Assembly (NCBI GenBank): GCA_015657395.1
Contig: JADLKI010000005.1
Location: forward strand, 237,355 to 246,110
Length of the DNA: 8,756 nucleotides
Source: Spirochaetales bacterium
GTDB lineage: Bacteria; Spirochaetota; Spirochaetia; Treponematales; Rectinemataceae
Direction of reading: 5' to 3'
Made by a program: the position numbers and the translations under genes. The stretch's first letter is position 1. Every line of letters begins with the position of its first letter. A model generated the notes under the pieces. That model was not told the origin of the DNA. It saw nothing but the letters and a program-made list of their open reading frames with translations, and made no database searches. Below, one piece after another: positions 1-7,311 of this stretch.

Positions 1-1
1 T

Positions 2-742
2 GTCATCGCCGCCTGTGCCTGCGCGGGCATCATCATCGGCGTGGTCACCAAGACAGGCCTCGGCCTCAAGCTGGGCGAAATCCTCGTCGGGGCCGCCCGC
101 GGCAAGCTTTTCTTCACGCTCCTCTTCACGATGATCACATCCCTCATCCTGGGCATGGGCGTGCCGACGACCGCCAACTATGTCATCACTTCCACCATGG
201 CCGCGCCGGCGATCATCATGGTCCTGAACCACATGAGCGGCAGCGGCAGCTATCCATTCCCTCCGTACTCAGAGGCAATCATCCTCTCTGCCCACATGTT
301 CGCGTTCTATTTCGGTGTCCTCGCGGATATCACGCCGCCCGTCGCCCTCGCGGCCTTCGCAGGCTCCGCCATCGCCAAGTCCAATCCCATGAAGACCGGT
401 GTTCAGGCGACAAAGCTTGGCATTGCAGCGTTCATCATCCCCTATATCTTCGTCTACAATCCCGAGATGCTCCTGTTCGGCGTCGAGCAGAGACCTTTTG
501 AACTGGTCTGGATGATCGTTTCGGCGGTCATCGGCATAACGGCCCTTGCGATAGGTGTCGAGGGCTACTTCCTGACCAAGGTGAAGTGGTACGAGCGTAT
601 TATGGCCATCGGTGGAGGCATTTGCCTCGTTGACCCAGGGCTGTTCACCGACGCGATAGGCGCCGTGCTTCTGGTGATGGTGGTGTTTAGTCAGATCATA
701 AGGGCTAAAAAGAATAAACTGAGCGCCGTGCAGTCGCCGTAA
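2..742 (+). CDS. TRAP transporter fused permease (4TM/12TM type), C-terminal part
   Basis: This is the last 246 residues of an inner-membrane permease; the frame is open from the left edge, so the real start lies outside the window. TRAP transporters import organic acids, using an ion gradient and a periplasmic binding protein. The fused type joins the small DctQ-like and large DctM-like membrane subunits in one chain of usually 600-700 residues. Seen here: hydrophobic segments separated by short loops, and the motif GMGVPTTANY, which matches the GMGxPTTAAY signature of the DctM half. The motifs FYFGVLADITPPVALAAF and GSAIAKSNPMKTG are also typical of this family. The tail has a further membrane segment and ends in a lysine-rich stretch. 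The substrate cannot be read from the sequence. No binding protein gene is visible; it may lie upstream. The gene converges on thrA, with a terminator between them. Confidence 0.9.
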   Translation, partial: VIAACACAGIIIGVVTKTGLGLKLGEILVGAARGKLFFTLLFTMITSLILGMGVPTTANYVITSTMAAPAIIMVLNHMSGSGSYPFPPYSEAIILSAHMFAFYFGVLADITPPVALAAFAGSAIAKSNPMKTGVQATKLGIAAFIIPYIFVYNPEMLLFGVEQRPFELVWMIVSAVIGITALAIGVEGYFLTKVKWYERIMAIGGGICLVDPGLFTDAIGAVLLVMVVFSQIIRAKKNKLSAVQSP

Positions 743-776
743 GACAACACGCGGTAAGACTACAGAGAATTTTCCG

Positions 777-811
777 GGGAGCACGCACAGCAACGCGTGC
801 TCCCTTCTTTT
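777..811 (+). terminator. Rho-independent terminator of the TRAP permease gene
   Basis: A perfect 10-base-pair stem (777-786 with 795-804, GGGAGCACGC / GCGTGCTCCC) encloses an 8-base loop. On the plus strand it is followed directly by a T-rich run at 805-811. It lies 34 bases after the permease stop codon. On the minus strand the stem is followed by CGGAAAATT, with no T run, so the structure is a good intrinsic terminator only for the plus-strand gene. The T run overlaps the stop codon of the convergent thrA gene. Confidence 0.88.
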
Positions 812-3239
812 ACTCCGCGAGCTTCAGTATGTCGGCGAAAACTCCGCCTGCAGTCACTTCCGCGCCTGCACCCGGCCCGCGCACCACGAGGGGGTTGTGG
901 CAATACCGTTCCGTGGTGAAAACCACCATGTTCTCGGTGCCCGAGAGATTCCAGAAGGGACTCGAGGAGTCGAATTCCCTGAGCGAAATCGTGGCCGAAG
1001 TGGGCGTTATTGTAGAGACATAGCGGAGGACCGCGCCGTGCGATGTGGCTTCCTTCTGGCGGGCGCCATATACGGTATCGATCTCGGACAGCATCGCCAT
1101 AAACTCATCGATGGTGGGAGCCTCCACAAACCGTGCGGGCAGGAGTGGCTCGATGGAGATATCTCCGTAATTCAGGCTGAACCCTGCTTCCCGGATGAGG
1201 ATGAGCGTTTTGCGCGCGGCATCGACCGCCCCGAGATCATCGCGGGGATCGGGCTCGGTGTAGCCCTTTTCCTTCGCTTCGGCGACGAGTTGCGAAAACA
1301 GTCTCCCCTTGCCCAGTTCGTTGAAAATATAGCTGATGGTGCCCGAGAGCACGGCCTCGATCCGGAGAATGCGGTCTCCGCTCGCCACAAGACCCTGCAG
1401 AGGCCCGATGACGGGCAGGCCCGCGCCCACCGTTGTCTCATACCGATAGATGTCGCCTTTCTCCCTCGACAGTTCGACCAGTGCCCTGTAGCGGTCCAGA
1501 CTGCCGGAATTCGCCCTCTTGTTCGGGGTGACAATCGAAATCGAGGATTCGAGGATTCCCTGATAGTAGGCCGCAGGCGCATCGCTCGCGGTGCAGTCGC
1601 AGAAACAGGCTGAAGGCATGTTGAGCTTCTTCATCCTGGCAATGAAACTGTCGAGGTTTGTAGCCTCGCCCCGGCTCAACAGTTCCCTCCATCTGGACAC
1701 ATCGACAGGGTGTTCGCCGATGAGCATGGTCCTGGAGTTCGCGATGCCCACGATATTGATCCTGATGGAATGATCCTCTCTGAGAATCTGCTGCTGACGG
1801 TCTATCTGGGAGAGGAGCGTTCCGCCGATGAGCCCTGTGCCGACAAGGAACAGATTGACCGTGCGCATGCCGGCCAGGAAAAAAGCGTCGTGGACGGCGC
1901 TCATCGCCTTGCTCCGGTCCTGAGCGCTCACCACGATCGAAATGTTGAGCTCCGACGACCCCTGGGCGATCGCCGTCACGTTGACGCCGTTTCGCCCGAG
2001 GGCCTTGAAGACCCGCCCCGCAATGCCCACGCGGTGCTTCATCATCTCGCCGACCACGGCGACGATGCTCAGGTCCTTCTCTATCGCCGGCGCCTGAATG
2101 GTGCCGGACCCGATCTCGTACCTGAATTCTTCCCTGAGCGCGCGGGCTCCTCTCTCCGCATCCTGTGGAAGCACCGCACTGCAGATGGAAAGTTCGCTCG
2201 ACCCCTGAGTGATGAGAATGACATTCACGCCGGCGGATGCGAGCGCGGCGAACATTCTGCCCGCGATGCCCGTAACGCCCGGGAGCCCGGGCCCCTGCAG
2301 CAGCAGAAGAGAGATCGAGGGGATGGCGGCGATGCCGCGAACGGGCCATCTGCTCGGCGCAGCCTCCCTGACAATCCGCGTTCCCGTGGTCTGCGGATTG
2401 AAGGTGTTCAGGATGTGGACAGGTATGTCCCTGGCCATGGCCGGAAGAATTGTGGGCGGATGCAGCACCTTCGCGCCAAAGTGCGACATCTCCATCGCCT
2501 CGACGTAGGAAATCTCGGGGATGACGAAGGCGTCCGGCACGGCCTTTGGGTCGGCGGTCATAATGCCGTCGACATCGGTCCAAATCTGGATTTCCTCGGC
2601 CCCGAGGCAGGCACCCAGGATACCCGCCGTAAAATCGGAGCCACCGCGGCCCAGAGTCGTGGTGATTCCGTCCAGAGTCGAGGCGATGAAGCCCGTCACC
2701 ACAGCGGTGCGGGAAAAGTTCGCAAAAAAGGACCTGACGCGGGGCAGAGTTTCAGACTCGAGCCAGTGGGCTGCGCCAAATTTGTCATCGGTGATGATAA
2801 GCCGCCGCGCGTCCACTGCCTCGGCCTCGATGCCCGACTGGGTCAGAACCCGGCTCACTATTCCGGCGCTCAGACGCTCGCCGTACGAAGCCGCAAGATC
2901 GAGTGTCCTCGGCGACAGGTCCTGCACGAGGGAAATTCCAAGCAGCAGGGAAGAAATTTCATCGAGGAGCGTCTGGGTGCCAGTCGTCGCCTCTTCTCTG
3001 TAGGGAGACTGGAGGAGCGCCGCAATCATCGAATGATGGCGCTCCGAAACAGTCTGGAAGAGCTGCTGCCATTCATGCCCTTCGCTTGCAAGCTTTGCGG
3101 CCTGCAGAAGAGAATCTGTTATGCCGGAGAATGCGGAGATTACAAAAATGCGCTCGCCAGAATTCTTTGCAATAGTGACGAGTGCATGAACCGCTTCAGG
3201 GCTGCCCACCGATGTGCCGCCAAATTTGAGAACTTTCAT
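810..3239 (-). CDS. thrA: Bifunctional aspartokinase / homoserine dehydrogenase
   Basis: A cytoplasmic enzyme of 809 residues (E. coli ThrA has about 820) that phosphorylates aspartate and later reduces aspartate semialdehyde to homoserine, towards threonine and methionine. Domains in order: aspartokinase (about 1-290) with KFGGTSVG at 5-12, the GERLS motif near 120-124, LGRGGSD at 196-202 and WTDVDGIMTADP at 220-231. Two ACT regulatory repeats follow (about 308-355 and 388-437), each containing QGSSEL. The homoserine dehydrogenase part (about 461-809) has the NAD(P) loop VGTGLIG at 466-472, PNKRA at 572-576, VGAGLPVI at 604-611, EPDPRDDL at 662-669 with the later D673 and K677, and GPGAGAEVTAGGVFADIL near the end. 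The catalytic residues I know are present. The ATG at 3239 is chosen over an in-frame GTG at 3251 because a GGAG site sits 6 bases before it. The ACT repeats suggest feedback control by an end product, probably threonine. It follows the decarboxylase genes on the same strand after 88 bases. Confidence 0.95.
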   Translation of the reverse strand: MKVLKFGGTSVGSPEAVHALVTIAKNSGERIFVISAFSGITDSLLQAAKLASEGHEWQQLFQTVSERHHSMIAALLQSPYREEATTGTQTLLDEISSLLLGISLVQDLSPRTLDLAASYGERLSAGIVSRVLTQSGIEAEAVDARRLIITDDKFGAAHWLESETLPRVRSFFANFSRTAVVTGFIASTLDGITTTLGRGGSDFTAGILGACLGAEEIQIWTDVDGIMTADPKAVPDAFVIPEISYVEAMEMSHFGAKVLHPPTILPAMARDIPVHILNTFNPQTTGTRIVREAAPSRWPVRGIAAIPSISLLLLQGPGLPGVTGIAGRMFAALASAGVNVILITQGSSELSICSAVLPQDAERGARALREEFRYEIGSGTIQAPAIEKDLSIVAVVGEMMKHRVGIAGRVFKALGRNGVNVTAIAQGSSELNISIVVSAQDRSKAMSAVHDAFFLAGMRTVNLFLVGTGLIGGTLLSQIDRQQQILREDHSIRINIVGIANSRTMLIGEHPVDVSRWRELLSRGEATNLDSFIARMKKLNMPSACFCDCTASDAPAAYYQGILESSISIVTPNKRANSGSLDRYRALVELSREKGDIYRYETTVGAGLPVIGPLQGLVASGDRILRIEAVLSGTISYIFNELGKGRLFSQLVAEAKEKGYTEPDPRDDLGAVDAARKTLILIREAGFSLNYGDISIEPLLPARFVEAPTIDEFMAMLSEIDTVYGARQKEATSHGAVLRYVSTITPTSATISLREFDSSSPFWNLSGTENMVVFTTERYCHNPLVVRGPGAGAEVTAGGVFADILKLAE

Positions 3240-3327
3240 CGTCAACTCCACGCTTTCGTGCGTCTCTCAGTTTTGGCGACTATATCATAAACATGCAATG
3301 AGACGGAATATCCTTGCAGACAACTCC
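3240..3327 (-). other. Short gap between decarboxylase beta gene and thrA
   Basis: These 88 bases separate the beta-subunit stop from the thrA start. An A/T-rich patch on the minus strand (TATGATATAGT, 3289-3279) resembles a -10 box, but no good -35 match lies 16-18 bases upstream of it, so a separate thrA promoter is possible but unproven. A 4-base-pair hairpin (CACG AAAG CGTG) lies just before the Shine-Dalgarno site. I see no intrinsic terminator after the beta gene, so read-through into thrA is plausible. Confidence 0.3.
3246..3249 (-). promoter_or_regulatory. Ribosome binding site deciding the thrA start
   Basis: On the minus strand GGAG is followed by the 6-base spacer TTGACG and then ATG at 3239. 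An upstream in-frame GTG at 3251 overlaps this site and would add only four residues before the conserved MKVLKFGG start, so the ATG is preferred. Confidence 0.75.
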
Positions 3328-4458
3328 TCAGCCAAGCACCGACAGCAGAACACCCGCCGCAATCGCGGAGCCGATGACGCCGGCGACATTCGGGCCCATG
3401 GCGTGCATCAGAAGGAAGTTGGTCGGATCTTCCTTTGCCCCGACCACCTGACTTACGCGCGCAGCCATAGGAACCGCGGAGACGCCCGCCGATCCGATGA
3501 GCGGGTTCACCTTGCCGCCGGTAACCCAGTACATGATCTTGCCGAACAGTACTCCGCCCGCGGTTCCGCAGCCGAACGCGAACAGGCCGAGCCCGATGAT
3601 CATCAGGGTCTGGGGATTCAGAAACTTCTCCGCGCTGGCCGTCGAGCCCACCGAGACACCGAGGAATATTGTCAGGATATTGATGAGCGCATGCTGGGCG
3701 GTGTCGGAGAGACGCTCTGTCACGCCGGTCTCCCTGAACAGATTGCCGAGCATGAGAGAGCCGACGAGGGGGACGGCTGCCGGCAGCAGCAGGCCGATCA
3801 GAATGGTGACAAAGATGGGGAATACGATCCGCTCCGCCTTCGAAACCTCACGGAGCTGGGCCATCTTCACCTGGCGCTCTTTCTTTGTCGTGAGCGCTCT
3901 CATGATGGGAGGCTGAATGAGCGGCACAAGCGCCATGTACGAGTACGCCGCAATCGCGATTGGCCCCAGCAGATCTGGTTTCAGGCGCGAAGTGACATAG
4001 ATCGCGGTGGGTCCGTCGGCGCCACCGATGATGCCGATGCTTGCACAGGCCTTCAGATCAAAGCCAAGATAATAGGCGGCGATGAAGGGAATAAAAATGC
4101 CCAGCTGGGCCGCCGCGCCGAGGAGAAGACTCCAGGGGTTCGCGATGAGCGGACCGAAATCGGTCATCGCGCCGATCCCCAGGAAAATGAGCGGCGGGTA
4201 GATGCCAAGCTTGACTCCCTGGTAGAGGTAATAGATGAGACCGCCGACGAGTCCATCCTTGGGCCCGTCGGTGATGCCGCTCATCGGGAGATTCGCGAGC
4301 AGCATCCCAAACGCTATCGGTACGAGGAGAAGGGGTTCAAATTCCCGCGCAATGCCGAGGTACAAGAGGACGCAGGAGATCACCAGCATAAGGAGCTGTC
4401 CCCATGTCATGGCAATAAAGCCAGTCGAGGCAATAAAATGGGAAAGAAATTGTTCCAT
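3328..4458 (-). CDS. mmdB: Sodium-pumping carboxybiotin decarboxylase beta subunit
   Basis: An integral membrane protein of 376 residues, close in length to the MmdB and GcdB forms of the OadB family (about 375). It decarboxylates carboxybiotin on the carrier protein and couples this to Na+ export. Many hydrophobic segments are seen. The conserved acidic motif [16 protein letters not shown] covers 142-157, with D148 matching the essential D203 of Klebsiella OadB. With the same offset of 55, Y174, N318, G322, S327 and R334 fall on Y229, N373, G377, S382 and R389, which are sodium-site or mechanistically important residues in OadB. The region 318-334 ([13 protein letters not shown] then MAAR) is near identical to the family consensus. 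It starts 14 bases after the biotin-carrier stop, with a weak GAGAG site. The neighbouring genes point to methylmalonyl-CoA as substrate; the beta family alone does not separate methylmalonyl-, oxaloacetate- and glutaconyl-CoA pumps. Confidence 0.95.
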   Translation of the reverse strand: MEQFLSHFIASTGFIAMTWGQLLMLVISCVLLYLGIAREFEPLLLVPIAFGMLLANLPMSGITDGPKDGLVGGLIYYLYQGVKLGIYPPLIFLGIGAMTDFGPLIANPWSLLLGAAAQLGIFIPFIAAYYLGFDLKACASIGIIGGADGPTAIYVTSRLKPDLLGPIAIAAYSYMALVPLIQPPIMRALTTKKERQVKMAQLREVSKAERIVFPIFVTILIGLLLPAAVPLVGSLMLGNLFRETGVTERLSDTAQHALINILTIFLGVSVGSTASAEKFLNPQTLMIIGLGLFAFGCGTAGGVLFGKIMYWVTGGKVNPLIGSAGVSAVPMAARVSQVVGAKEDPTNFLLMHAMGPNVAGVIGSAIAAGVLLSVLG

Positions 4459-4472
4459 GAAGGAACTCTCTC

Positions 4473-4886
4473 TTACGCGAGATCGACGAGGGCGTCGCCG
4501 GTGTTCACCGCGGCACTCGCAGGAACGCGCAGCGCGGCAACGGTTCCATCCTGCGGAGCGACAATCTCATTCTCCATCTTCATGGCCTCAAGGAGGAGAA
4601 GCACGTCGCCGCGCTTTACCTGCTGACCGACAATCACTTTGAATGCGATGACAGTGCCGGGCATGGGCGCTTTGACCGTCATGATCGAACCACCGTTTGC
4701 GGGGGCCGCGGCAGGCTGTGCCGGGGCAGGTTGAGGGGCGGATTCGGGTGCGGGAGCCGCCACTGGCGCGGCAGAGGGAGCAGGTGCCGGAGCACCGCTG
4801 CTGACAGGCGCAGGTCTGTGCGCGCCGAGCTCTTCAACTGTCACATCATAGGATTTGCCGTTTACCGTAATTCTGTATTGTTTCAT
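4473..4886 (-). CDS. mmdC: Biotin carboxyl carrier subunit of the decarboxylase
   Basis: A protein of 137 residues that carries the carboxyl group on biotin from the alpha subunit to the membrane beta subunit. It has three parts: a short N-terminal segment starting [19 protein letters not shown], typical of gamma/carrier subunits of sodium-pump decarboxylases; a flexible linker rich in alanine and proline (about 25-63); and a biotinyl domain (about 68-137) with APMPGTV at 73-79 and the biotinylation motif EAMKMEN, whose K103 would receive biotin. The linker type matches the known swinging-arm carriers. The ATG at 4886 has an AGGAG site 9 bases upstream. The gene sits 29 bases after the small membrane subunit gene and 14 before the beta gene. 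A biotin protein ligase is needed but is not seen in this window. Confidence 0.95.
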   Translation of the reverse strand: MKQYRITVNGKSYDVTVEELGAHRPAPVSSGAPAPAPSAAPVAAPAPESAPQPAPAQPAAAPANGGSIMTVKAPMPGTVIAFKVIVGQQVKRGDVLLLLEAMKMENEIVAPQDGTVAALRVPASAAVNTGDALVDLA

Positions 4887-4915
4887 AGTGCGTTACTCCT
4901 GATCAATTCTGAGCA

Positions 4916-5281
4916 TTATTTGCGAGCGAGGCGCTCGACCCTTCCCCATACCGGGGTGTTGAAGCCGCCACCGCTTTCCGGCGCTGTCTGATGTACCTGC
5001 GTGATTGCAAAGGAACCCGATTTTGAACCGCTTGCAGCGGCGACTGCGGCCGTCAAGACCGCAATCAGAGATTCATCTTCCTGTGCTGCGCCTACACTCA
5101 CTGTCTGGGCAGGTTTCTTTGTAACCTCGACAATCTGTGGAAGCGGAGCGGGATTCTCATGCTTTCTGCGCCTCAGGGCAGCAAAGAACCTGGGGAATCC
5201 CAGCAGAACTATGATGATGAGAAAAAGTGCCACAAACACCGTGAGGACACCCACGACCATAATCATCCAAGGATTTGTCAT
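4916..5281 (-). CDS. mmdD: Small one-helix membrane subunit of the Na+ pump decarboxylase (OadG family)
   Basis: A protein of 121 residues, corresponding to MmdD (delta) of methylmalonyl-CoA decarboxylases and OadG (gamma) of oxaloacetate decarboxylase. It anchors and helps assemble the soluble and membrane subunits. One hydrophobic helix is seen at about residues 6-29, followed by a basic cluster (RFFAALRRRK), a variable middle and the conserved tail NTPVWGRVERLARK, a signature of this family. No catalytic residues are expected. The start ATG lies 10 bases after the alpha-subunit stop, and the ribosome site AAGGGG overlaps that stop codon, which suggests translational coupling with the alpha subunit. 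The low-complexity middle makes remote similarity weak, but the tail, the helix and the context agree. Confidence 0.88.
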   Translation of the reverse strand: MTNPWMIMVVGVLTVFVALFLIIIVLLGFPRFFAALRRRKHENPAPLPQIVEVTKKPAQTVSVGAAQEDESLIAVLTAAVAAASGSKSGSFAITQVHQTAPESGGGFNTPVWGRVERLARK

Positions 5282-5291
5282 GGCTGGCCCC

Positions 5292-6836
5292 TTAAACAGG
5301 AATATTCCCGTGTTTGCGGGAAGGTGTACTCTGGCGCTTGCCCAGAAGGGCGTTCAGGGCATTGCACAGGCGCGGCCGCGTGTGGGCCGGATCGATGACG
5401 TCGTCGACATAGCCTCGCGCCGCCGCCATGTACGGATTTGCGAAGCTGCGTTTGTACTCTTCAATCTTATCCTTGCGCATGGCCGCGGGGTCCGGCGACT
5501 CCTCGATCTCTTTCTTGAAGATGATGTTCGCCGCGCCTTCAGGTCCCATGACGGCGATCTCTGCGGTCGGCCAGGCAAAGACCTGGTCGGCGCCGAGGTG
5601 CCGCGAACACATCGCGATATAGGCGCCGCCGTATGCCTTGCGCAGAATCACGGTCAGCTTGGGCACGGATGCTTCAGAGTACGCGTAGAGAAGCTTTGCG
5701 CCGTGCCGTATGACGCCGCCGTGCTCCTGCTCGACGCCAGGCAGATAGCCGGCCGTATCGGCCAGGGTGAGAAGCGGCATGTTGAAGGCATCGCAGAAGC
5801 GGATAAAGCGCGAGGCCTTGTCCGAAGCGTTGATGTCGAGCACGCCGGCAAGATACTGGGGCTGGTTGGCGATAATGCCTATGGACCGCCCCGCAAGGCG
5901 CGCAAAGCCGGTGACAATATTTTTCGCATAGTTGGGCTGCACTTCGAAAAAATCCGAAGAATCCACGAGCCTGGTGATGATGTCGCGCACATCGTAGGGT
6001 TTGTTCGGCGAATCCGGCATGAGATCCACAAGTGAATCGTCGGTGCGGTTCGGATCATCGCCGATATCTATGAAGGGCGGATCCTCGACATTGTTCTGCG
6101 GCAGATAGGAGAGCAGTTTTCGGATTGCCTCTATGGTCGACTGCTCGTCGGGGAAACTGAAGTGCGAGACGCCCGAGACTTCCGAGTGCACGCGGGCGCC
6201 GCCTAAGTCTTCCGCGCTCACTTCCTCTCCGGTCACCGCTTTGATGACCTGCGGCCCGGTGATGAACATGTTGCTGGTTCCCTCGGTCATAAACACAAAA
6301 TCGGTGAGCGCCGGCGAATAGACTGCCCCTCCGGCGCATGGCCCCATAATGACGGAAATCTGGGGAATAACGCCCGATGCGCGCGTGTTGCGGTAAAAAA
6401 TCTCACCGTACCCGGAGAGCGCATCCACGCCTTCCTGAATCCGCGCTCCACCCGAGTCGTTGATGCCGATCAGCGGACAGCCGATCTTCACCGCCAAGTC
6501 CATCACCTTGCAGATTTTTGCAGCGTGCATCTCGCCAAGGCTTCCCCCGATAACCGTGAAATCCTGGGCAAATACGCATACGTTCCTGCCATTGACTGCC
6601 CCGTAGCCTGTCACGACCCCTTCGCCCGGCGCATCGATCTTGTCCATGCCGAGCTCGGTCGCCCGGTGCTTGACAAACGCATCCAGCTCCACGAAGGTTC
6701 CGGGATCGAGCAGCATCTCGATCCTCTCGCGAGCGGTCATCTTGCCCTTTTCATGCTGTGCGGCAACCCTCTTCGGGCCGCCTCCGGCAAGCACTTTCGC
6801 TCGGCGCTCTTCAAGCTCCCTCAGCTTTTCTTCCAT
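5292..6836 (-). CDS. mmdA: Methylmalonyl-CoA decarboxylase alpha subunit (carboxyltransferase)
   Basis: A cytoplasmic enzyme of 514 residues, the usual length for the family (about 510), that transfers the carboxyl group between (S)-methylmalonyl-CoA and biotin. It has two crotonase-like halves. The N-terminal half has the CoA-binding stretch NDSGGARIQEG at 126-136 and GPCAGGAVYSPA at 165-176. The C-terminal half has DTAGYLPGVEQEHGGVIRHG at 360-379, the oxyanion motif AYGGAYIAM at 401-409 and WPTAEIAVMGPEGA at 422-435. The family also includes propionyl-CoA carboxylase beta and transcarboxylase 12S subunits, so the sequence alone does not fix the role. The adjacent membrane, biotin and epimerase genes favour the sodium-pumping decarboxylase. 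The ATG at 6836 has AAGGA 9 bases upstream. The C-terminal dozen residues (QSTPSRKHGNIPV) look like a non-conserved tail. Confidence 0.95.
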   Translation of the reverse strand: MEEKLRELEERRAKVLAGGGPKRVAAQHEKGKMTARERIEMLLDPGTFVELDAFVKHRATELGMDKIDAPGEGVVTGYGAVNGRNVCVFAQDFTVIGGSLGEMHAAKICKVMDLAVKIGCPLIGINDSGGARIQEGVDALSGYGEIFYRNTRASGVIPQISVIMGPCAGGAVYSPALTDFVFMTEGTSNMFITGPQVIKAVTGEEVSAEDLGGARVHSEVSGVSHFSFPDEQSTIEAIRKLLSYLPQNNVEDPPFIDIGDDPNRTDDSLVDLMPDSPNKPYDVRDIITRLVDSSDFFEVQPNYAKNIVTGFARLAGRSIGIIANQPQYLAGVLDINASDKASRFIRFCDAFNMPLLTLADTAGYLPGVEQEHGGVIRHGAKLLYAYSEASVPKLTVILRKAYGGAYIAMCSRHLGADQVFAWPTAEIAVMGPEGAANIIFKKEIEESPDPAAMRKDKIEEYKRSFANPYMAAARGYVDDVIDPAHTRPRLCNALNALLGKRQSTPSRKHGNIPV

Positions 6837-6859
6837 GATGAACCATCCTTATGTCATTA

Positions 6860-6874
6860 CCTCCAGCGGGGAGG
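6860..6874 (-). promoter_or_regulatory. Small GC-rich hairpin in the 70-base gap before mmdA
   Basis: On the minus strand CCTCC, a 5-base loop CCGCT and GGAGG form a 5-base-pair stem, with a possible G-U closing pair. It lies between the epimerase stop and the mmdA Shine-Dalgarno site (AAGGA, 6850-6846). No T run follows, so it is not a standard terminator. It could be a processing or stability element, or chance pairing. Confidence 0.3.
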
Positions 6875-6906
6875 CTACTTTCCAGAATAACAAATTAAGG
6901 CGAATT

Positions 6907-7311
6907 TTACGCTCGTTCGCAGAGCTCGACAAGCACGCCACCCGTCGCCTTGGGATGAATAAAGGCAATCCGCGCTCCGCCGGCGCCATAGCGCGGTGTC
7001 TCGTCTATGAGCCGTACGCCCTTCGTCTTGAGTTCGGCCAGAGCCTCGTCGATATTTGCGACGCGGAACGCCAGATGGTGGACACCCTGCCCTTTCGCCG
7101 CAATGAATTTGCCGATAGGCCCTTCGGGGTCGGTCGTCTCGAGAAGCTCAATTTCGCTCTCGCCGATGGGCATGAAGGCAGTCTTCACTTTCTGCTCGGC
7201 GACTTCCTCGATACCGTGGAGAGGAAGGCCAAGGACGCCTTCCCACACGGGAAGGGCTGCATCGATCTTTTCGACCGCAATGCCGATATGGTCAAGTCTG
7301 AGGGTGTTCAT
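6907..7311 (-). CDS. mce: Methylmalonyl-CoA epimerase
   Basis: A small cytoplasmic metalloenzyme of 134 residues that interconverts (R)- and (S)-methylmalonyl-CoA, linking the mutase to the carboxyltransferase. It has the two-module vicinal-oxygen-chelate (glyoxalase-like) fold: DHIGIAV at 7-13 opens the first module and [11 protein letters not shown] at 74-84 the second. H8, the histidine pair at 78-79 and E129 in LVELCE are the likely metal ligands and catalytic acid, by comparison with the Propionibacterium enzyme. Length matches the usual 130-150 residues. The frame stays open upstream to 7404, but the ATG at 7311 is chosen because the conserved domain begins a few residues later and AAGGAG sits 6 bases before it. 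The first 20 bases overlap the end of meaB. Confidence 0.95.
   Translation of the reverse strand: MNTLRLDHIGIAVEKIDAALPVWEGVLGLPLHGIEEVAEQKVKTAFMPIGESEIELLETTDPEGPIGKFIAAKGQGVHHLAFRVANIDEALAELKTKGVRLIDETPRYGAGGARIAFIHPKATGGVLVELCERA

Noticed and set aside
269..793. Open frame of 174 codons on the minus strand, antisense to the TRAP permease
   Set aside because: His/Arg/Asp-rich translation, no motifs, and it runs through the terminator stem-loop.
1438..2583. Open frame of 381 codons on the minus strand, in another frame inside thrA
   Set aside because: Arg/His/Gly-rich out-of-frame translation fully inside thrA; no ribosome site or domain.
1710..3290. Open frame of 526 codons on the plus strand, antisense to thrA
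   Set aside because: The translation is rich in Arg, His, Gly and Asp with no recognisable domain, and it lies opposite a gene with all family motifs; typical shadow of a GC-rich coding sequence.
3279..3312. Possible sigma-70 promoter before thrA
   Set aside because: The -10-like patch is fair, but the hexamers at the right spacing (GATATT, TCCGTC) are poor -35 matches, so I do not call a promoter.
3214..4626. Open frame of 470 codons on the plus strand, antisense to mmdB
   Set aside because: Charged, low-complexity translation without motifs; the opposite strand encodes a clear membrane protein with matching active-site residues.
4695..4815. GC-rich repetitive stretch in the biotin carrier gene, considered as a DNA repeat
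   Set aside because: It encodes the Ala/Pro linker expected in this family; the repetition follows from codon use for Ala and Pro.
5001..6035. Open frame of 344 codons on the plus strand, antisense to mmdA and mmdD
   Set aside because: No recognisable domain, and it spans the boundary of two well-supported minus-strand genes.
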